Assembly (NCBI RefSeq): GCF_002251245.1
Contig: NZ_NPJG01000023.1
Location: 59,999 to 123,998 of the forward strand
Direction of reading: 5' to 3'
DNA length: 64,000 nucleotides
Source: Prevotella sp. P5-92
GTDB lineage: Bacteria; Bacteroidota; Bacteroidia; Bacteroidales; Bacteroidaceae
A program made the translations under genes and the position numbers. The notes beneath the pieces are model-generated. The model did not search any database. It was not told the origin of the DNA and saw nothing but the letters and a program-made list of their open reading frames with translations. Shown in pieces: positions 59,832 to 64,000 of this stretch (within the stretch, counting starts at the first letter, position 1; every line of letters starts with the position of its first letter).

Positions 59832-62198
59832 ATGAAAAAGTTTTTTAATACGCTTGTTGTGACGTTGTTATGCTTTAACGCATCATGGGCACAGAAACCA
59901 GCAGTATGGGATAACCCTACGACAGAGTTTGGTACGAATTATGGCGATGGGTTCTTCAACACTGTCATTGATGTAACCCGTGTGGAACTGAAAAAGGATG
60001 AGACAACGATGGCTGTAAGGGTACAGTTACGTTCCGATTATCCTGACCCTCGTTTTCAGTTTACAAAAGATACTTATCTGCTTGCTGATGGCGTGAGGTA
60101 TCCTGTGGTGTCAGCAGATGGCATTGAGTTTGATAAGTTCCGCCAGACAGAGGCTGACGGCAAACTGGACATAGTGTTCCACTTCAAGCCTTTACCTCTC
60201 GGCACCAAGGTGTTTGACTTCATTGAGGGCGACGGTGAGCGTGCCTTTCAGATAAAGGGCATACGACCTGTGAAGGAGCGCCACAAGATGTTGTTCCCTT
60301 CATATTGGAGAAACGAGAAGACTGGTGATTGGGAGATTGCCTTCATTGACAACTATGCCATCTATGACTGCAAGATATGGAACATGAAAGCGGAGACAAA
60401 CCCAACCAACGGTGAGGCACAGATTGTTCTGGAGAGCGATGGAAAGACCGTGAACGTGATGGTAGGAAAGGACAAGAAGGGTAAGCGCACCATTACTATT
60501 GACGGCAGGAAGGCTGTGTATTCGATGATAACGGAGCGTTTCATGCCTTACTATCCAACAAAGGACACCCGCACCGACTTCTTGGACACAAACTACAAGA
60601 CTGACACGGCTACCGTGATAGGATGGATAAAGGACATGCCTGAGCATTATCGCAGCATGAATACGTTCGACTTCGGCACTCAGGATTTCTTCCAAGATAA
60701 ACAGGTAAACTTCAATGCGGAGCTGGATTCGCTGGGAAGATTCAGCATCAAGATTCCACTCATGAACAGTTCAGAGTTCTTCTGCGACTGGAAACGATGC
60801 TTCATGCGCACCATGCTTGAGCCTGGCAAGACATACTTCCTGCTCTATGACTTTAAGGAAGGTCGCCGAATGTGGATGGGTGAGGATGTTCGTCTGCAGA
60901 ACGAACTGTTCCGTCATCCTCTCAACTGGAACAGCATACGCATGGAAGAAGACGGTGACGACTTCGACAAATACGTTGCTTCGGTAGATAGTCTTATAAA
61001 GACACAGCACGCGCAAGTTGATGAACTATGCCGACAGCACCCTACACTCTCCACGCGCTTCAACCTATACCGCAAGGGAAGCACCACATGGCAGCAGGCA
61101 CGTGATTTCGGACAGGCACGTTTCCGTGCGAAAGATTACCACTTCCCTGAGAATGCGAAAAAGTATGCTTACGAGAATTTCTGGCTGAAGTTGCCAAAGC
61201 CATATACTCTCTATAGGGATGTGAGAGGATTTTGGCGCGACTATCTTGACGATGCAACGCGCAATGTCCAGACTACATACTCGTTCAACATGTTTGACTA
61301 CATCGATGAGATTACGGCAGACCAAAAAGAACGGGATATGCTGAAAGAATACAAGGTGCGTATGGACGAAATTGTCAAGGAGATTGATGCTATTCCTGAA
61401 ATGGAGAAAAAGCAGCAGAAGGCTAACGAATTCAATGCTGCAAATGCGGATATCATTAAACAGGTGGAGCGAATCTTCAACTCTCCCCATGCAAGGGACG
61501 TGGCAAACAATTACCTTCTGTTGCCAAGATGGCAGAATCAGTTGAACGTTCTCGATTCTATCGGCGCTGACAAACTCGTCAAGAGCATAATGATGGCAAA
61601 GATGGCATACGATGAATTGGATCATAACCGTAAGCCTTTAACTACCGCTACCATGGATAGCCTCAAGGTGTGGATAGACAGTCCTGAGGTGTATGCAGAC
61701 CTTGAGAAGAAGAATGAATACTACCAGGCTCTCACTAACCGCCAGTTTGACAAACTCATACTGAACACCGGCAAGGATGTGCAAGGCATGACAGAGGGCG
61801 AAGAGATACTGAAGAAACTGCTCGAACCATACAAGGGAAAGATAGTATTGATAGATGTGTGGGGCACTTGGTGCAGTCCTTGCAAAGAGGCTCTGTCGCA
61901 TTCCGAAGAGGAATATGCGCGTCTGGCAAAGTATGACATGCAGTTTGTGTACCTGGCAAACAGCAGTCCTATGGACACGTGGGAGAATGTAATCAAGGAA
62001 TACAACGTGACAGGTCCTAATGTGACACACTTCAATCTGGATACTCCGCAACAGAGTGCCATTGAGCGTTACCTTCAGATTAATTCATTCCCAACATATA
62101 AGATTACTGACAAGCAAGGCAATATCCTCGATATAAAGGTGGATGCTCGCGACCTCAACTCATTGGAAGACCTTGTAAAGATGATACTTGGAAAGTAG
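59832..62198 (+). CDS. Large TlpA/ResA-type thioredoxin-fold protein
   Basis: A 788-residue secreted protein with signal peptide KKFFNTLVVTLLCFNASWAQ. The first ~650 residues are beta-rich then helical and unlike known enzymes. The C-terminal ~140 residues are a thioredoxin domain with redox motif VLIDVWGTWCSPCKEAL (WCxPC near residue 680) and SFPTYKITDKQGNI (cis-Pro region, ~755-768). It should reduce or isomerise disulfides in the periplasm, as do the DUF4369-AhpC/TSA proteins of Bacteroidota. It may belong to the sigma-factor group upstream. Confidence 0.85.
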   Translation: MKKFFNTLVVTLLCFNASWAQKPAVWDNPTTEFGTNYGDGFFNTVIDVTRVELKKDETTMAVRVQLRSDYPDPRFQFTKDTYLLADGVRYPVVSADGIEFDKFRQTEADGKLDIVFHFKPLPLGTKVFDFIEGDGERAFQIKGIRPVKERHKMLFPSYWRNEKTGDWEIAFIDNYAIYDCKIWNMKAETNPTNGEAQIVLESDGKTVNVMVGKDKKGKRTITIDGRKAVYSMITERFMPYYPTKDTRTDFLDTNYKTDTATVIGWIKDMPEHYRSMNTFDFGTQDFFQDKQVNFNAELDSLGRFSIKIPLMNSSEFFCDWKRCFMRTMLEPGKTYFLLYDFKEGRRMWMGEDVRLQNELFRHPLNWNSIRMEEDGDDFDKYVASVDSLIKTQHAQVDELCRQHPTLSTRFNLYRKGSTTWQQARDFGQARFRAKDYHFPENAKKYAYENFWLKLPKPYTLYRDVRGFWRDYLDDATRNVQTTYSFNMFDYIDEITADQKERDMLKEYKVRMDEIVKEIDAIPEMEKKQQKANEFNAANADIIKQVERIFNSPHARDVANNYLLLPRWQNQLNVLDSIGADKLVKSIMMAKMAYDELDHNRKPLTTATMDSLKVWIDSPEVYADLEKKNEYYQALTNRQFDKLILNTGKDVQGMTEGEEILKKLLEPYKGKIVLIDVWGTWCSPCKEALSHSEEEYARLAKYDMQFVYLANSSPMDTWENVIKEYNVTGPNVTHFNLDTPQQSAIERYLQINSFPTYKITDKQGNILDIKVDARDLNSLEDLVKMILGK

Positions 62199-62201
62199 TC
62201 G

Positions 62202-62239
62202 TCGGGACAGGTCCGTGTCCTGCCTTCTCAATTTTTTTT
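62202..62239 (+). terminator. Weak terminator after the thioredoxin-fold gene
   Basis: GGGACA and TGTCC pair across a 6-base loop (62204-62219), and T8 follows at 62232-62239. The spacing is loose. Confidence 0.5.
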
Positions 62240-62292
62240 AAAAACATTTGAGATTATATTTTTGACTATACCTGCGGGACAGTGACATGTCC

Positions 62293-62703
62293 GTGTGCCA
62301 CGAGGCGCACATCTATATATAAAGGGTTGGCTACCTTCCATATAAGATGTAGCCGTAACTGCCAATGAGATGCGAGAAGGTCTCTTCAATAACCTGTCTA
62401 TGGCATTGTGGCATGCGGCATAGAGGTGGCAGAACTGTGATACAGGCTTGTTGGCGGAACGTGGGAAGCAGAAGACGGAATGTCAAGGGAAATGCCGAAA
62501 GTGACGAACAAGGCAGAAACTTACCGAAGTCCGCTTCTGTGGCGGATTGCCCCGTAGTAGCGTTGAAGTGTCTGTAATGGACATGGAGCGAAGGGGGTGA
62601 CACACTCAAGCAACTGGAATTATACAACTCTTAAAGAAAGAGGAGGATATGATGAAAGAAGCATATGCACAAAGAGTTGAGTGTGAAGAGCCGTGTTTCT
62701 GAA
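62293..62703 (+). mobile_element. Probable group II intron remnant, copy 2 (RT gene lost)
   Basis: It starts with GTGTGCCACGAGGCGCAC directly after a GGACA...TGTCC hairpin. Further on it contains GGATTGCCCCGTAGTAGCG and TGGACATGGAGCGAAGGGG, stretches that I associate with the RNA upstream of intron-encoded reverse transcriptases. It ends with an AGGAGG-led start (ATGATGAAAGAAGC, 62649) that closes after 17 codons next to GAGCCGTGT, the first strand of domain V, truncated there. It fills most of the 580 bp gap. Confidence 0.55.
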
Positions 62704-62719
62704 AAAACAACGTAGAATT

Positions 62720-62751
62720 GTTGGATTATTCGAATAACATGCTTACCTTTG
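62720..62751 (+). promoter_or_regulatory. Promoter of the RhuM-like gene
   Basis: GTTG (62720-62723), 20 bases, TACCTTTG (62744-62751), 27 bp before the ATG at 62779. Confidence 0.65.
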
Positions 62752-62778
62752 CAAGAGAATGTGGAATAATGAGTAGAA

Positions 62779-63390
62779 ATGAGTATGACAGTGAATAGAA
62801 TAATTGCGAATAACGGCTCATCTATTGTGCTCTATACGACGGACGATGGCAATACCCAACTTGAAGTGAAGTTGGAGAAAGATACCGTATGGCTTACTCA
62901 AAGCCAGATGGCAGAATTGTTTGGAAGAGGCAGAACGGTTGTGGGTCGCCATATAAGAAACATATTTAAAGAGGGCGAACTTGATGAAACCTTGGTATGT
63001 GCAAAAAATGCACTACCCAAGAAATATGGTCGTAGAGAAGATTATTCCCAGTTAGCAGAAACGACATTTTATAATCTTGATGTAATCATATCTGTAGGAT
63101 ATAGGGTAAAGAGCATTAAAGGCACTAAGTTTAGAATTTGGGCATCTGCACTTATCAAACAATACCTTATAAAAGGCTATGCCATAGACCAGCGTCGCCT
63201 CGACCACTATGACGAGTTGAAGGATGTGGTGCGGTTGATGTCGCGTGCCCTTACCCAGCTCATGGAGCAAAACCGCATACATGTCAACGAGCAGCTCCCC
63301 GCCTACTGCAAACTCGCCGAAATAGAAATCCACAAAAACGAGTTTGAAAAGACTCCCAAAAAGAGCATCAAACGTTATCTGTACAAATAA
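62779..63390 (+). CDS. RhuM-family protein, shortened
   Basis: A 203-residue protein. Residues ~30-130 match the virulence-protein RhuM family: EVKLEKDTVWLTQSQMAELFGRGRTVVGRHIRNIFKEGEL, YNLDVIISVGYRVKSIKGTKFRIWASALIKQYLIKGYAID. The motif contains a DNA-binding-like helix-turn-helix. RhuM proteins usually have ~330 residues; here the C-terminal part is replaced by a ~60-residue tail (YDELKDVVRLMSRALTQLMEQNR...KSIKRYLYK) that I do not recognise. These proteins occur on genomic islands. Function is uncertain. Confidence 0.75.
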   Translation: MSMTVNRIIANNGSSIVLYTTDDGNTQLEVKLEKDTVWLTQSQMAELFGRGRTVVGRHIRNIFKEGELDETLVCAKNALPKKYGRREDYSQLAETTFYNLDVIISVGYRVKSIKGTKFRIWASALIKQYLIKGYAIDQRRLDHYDELKDVVRLMSRALTQLMEQNRIHVNEQLPAYCKLAEIEIHKNEFEKTPKKSIKRYLYK

Positions 63391-63432
63391 CGATTTGCGA
63401 CGGAATCCAAATTAACATCCGTAATCAGTAAG

Positions 63433-63463
63433 AGGGAGCGGCGCCAAGGCGTCGCTCCCTTTT
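63433..63463 (+). terminator. Terminator of the RhuM-like gene
   Basis: AGGGAGCGGCGCC (63433-63445) pairs with GGCGTCGCTCCCT (63448-63460) with one G-U, followed by four T. Confidence 0.85.
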
Positions 63464-63486
63464 AGTTTCCGTTCAACCAGTTGTCG

Positions 63487-63609
63487 TCACACGTACTGAT
63501 TCACTCCCATACAACTCGTCACTCCGAGAGTTGTAGCAATAGCAGACAGCGCTGCCACAATAAGCTGCAATACCAGCTTCCAAGTGCTTGATTTAGATGT
63601 AGAACTCAT
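63487..63609 (-). CDS. Smalltalk-type micro-protein
   Basis: A 40-residue frame: MSSTSKSSTWKLVLQLIVA then ALSAIATTLGVTSCMG. It has a basic start, one hydrophobic helix and a TSCMG end, the layout of the 'smalltalk' proteins found downstream of HU-type genes in Bacteroidales. It lies 164 bp downstream of the partial HU gene on the same strand. The ATG at 63609 is preceded by A/T-rich GATAATT repeats. Confidence 0.75.
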   Translation of the reverse strand: MSSTSKSSTWKLVLQLIVAALSAIATTLGVTSCMGVNQYV

Positions 63610-63670
63610 GATGATTAATGATAATTGATTATTGATAATTGATAATTGCCGCCGCTAATCTCCGTTGTAG

Positions 63671-63691
63671 GGTCTTACCTCGTGTAAGACC
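63671..63691. repeat. Small hairpin GGTCTTAC/GTAAGACC (second copy)
   Basis: Same arms and 5-base loop length as at 2050-2070. It lies between the HU-type and smalltalk genes. G/C-rich sequence at 63743-63769 can fold into a further hairpin near the HU stop. Confidence 0.5.
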
Positions 63692-63773
63692 GCGCCCCGA
63701 TTTGTCGCGGTTTTGCGGCGTGACGCTCTCGGGTTTTGTTAGGGCAAGGGCGCTTGCGCACCCTGCCCTCAGC

Positions 63774-64000
63774 TTAGATCAAGCTGCCGCCGCCGTCCTC
63801 ATTGCCGCCGCTTCCGCCGCCGCTCTCGCTGCCGCTTCCGCTCTCGTCAGGACTCTCCGTACCCGGATCGCTTGAGTTCACACGCTTCACCTCCTTGCCG
63901 TTGCGGTCGTAGCAGGTGATGGTGACCTGCGATGCCTTGAGGGCCGCCTTCACATCCACCGACGGGGTGAACACAATCTTTCGGGAGGTGATGAGCGAAC
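63774..64000 (-). CDS. HU-family DNA-binding protein, C-terminal part (cut by the window edge)
   Basis: The frame is open to the right edge, where it reads SLITSRKIVFTPSVDVKAAL. This matches the long HU-like proteins of Bacteroidales, whose extension after the DNA-binding domain contains a short beta-rich VTITCYDRNGKEVKRV segment. The last ~25 residues are Gly/Ser/Glu low-complexity (DESGSGSESGGGSGGNEDGG). The stop TAA is at 63774-63776. The N-terminal HU fold is outside the window. Confidence 0.7.
   Translation of the reverse strand, partial: SLITSRKIVFTPSVDVKAALKASQVTITCYDRNGKEVKRVNSSDPGTESPDESGSGSESGGGSGGNEDGGGSLI

Overview
The window looks like a chromosome segment of a Bacteroidota gut-type bacterium, most likely Prevotellaceae. 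The evidence is a SusC/SusD pair, a hybrid-two-component-type regulator, many glycoside hydrolases (GH35, GH43, GH95, GH105), NADP-type glutamate dehydrogenase, a truncated HU gene followed by a 'smalltalk' micro-gene, and repeated TTTG-N19..20-TAnnTTTG promoters, which are typical of the phylum. Genus level is inference. No rRNA or tRNA gene was found.

Region 1 (1-14.6 kb) is a pectin/rhamnogalacturonan-I and L-rhamnose region: the tail of an SGNH esterase, a cyclophilin, a minus-strand rhaB-rhaI-rhaT-rhaM operon (no aldolase and no regulator in view), a CE12-type esterase, a GH105 hydrolase, a large PL26-like exo-lyase, a fluoride exporter and two GH43-type enzymes. A ~165 bp repeat that carries promoter boxes lies in inverted orientation at 1.2-1.46 kb and 12.27-12.43 kb and places a promoter before a different gene at each site.

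Region 2 (14.6-29.1 kb) is mostly plus-strand housekeeping and polysaccharide genes: an ECF sigma factor, gdhA, an RlpA-like protein, a CE2 esterase, a giant PEP/pyruvate-binding protein with receiver-like domains, a GH43 xylosidase/arabinosidase, class II FBP aldolase, a glycine-zipper lipoprotein, a GH95 fucosidase and (minus strand) Hsp20.

Region 3 (29.3-44.7 kb) is a polysaccharide utilisation locus: GH35, SusD and SusC on the minus strand; a divergent HTCS-like regulator that appears to have lost its phospho-acceptor His, its ATP-binding motifs and its receiver domain; an esterase with three alpha/beta-hydrolase domains; and a second GH35 gene that shares 1379 bp with the first, with no mismatch seen, although their ends have diverged (gene conversion). 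The edge carries a scar gene that fuses the start of a sugar transporter to a piece of a DUF5107-type protein.

Region 4 (44.7-56.5 kb) is a sigma-54 signalling and efflux system: an NtrC-type regulator and a soluble kinase, then ~3 kb of gene debris (a GH88 fragment, a phased palindrome array, a DUF1016/BRO-type chimera, an IS66 deletion derivative), then a near-consensus -24/-12 promoter with two upstream palindromes driving TolC, HlyD, FtsX permease and ATPase genes. The predicted transcript is leaderless. The permease-ATPase pair is flanked by two copies of a repeat element with 3 and 12 units of a 9-bp repeat.

Region 5 (56.5-64 kb) holds an ECF sigma/anti-sigma-like pair, a secreted protein, a large thioredoxin-fold protein between two copies of a probable group II intron remnant, a shortened RhuM-type protein, and, at the right edge, an HU-type gene with a 40-residue smalltalk gene.
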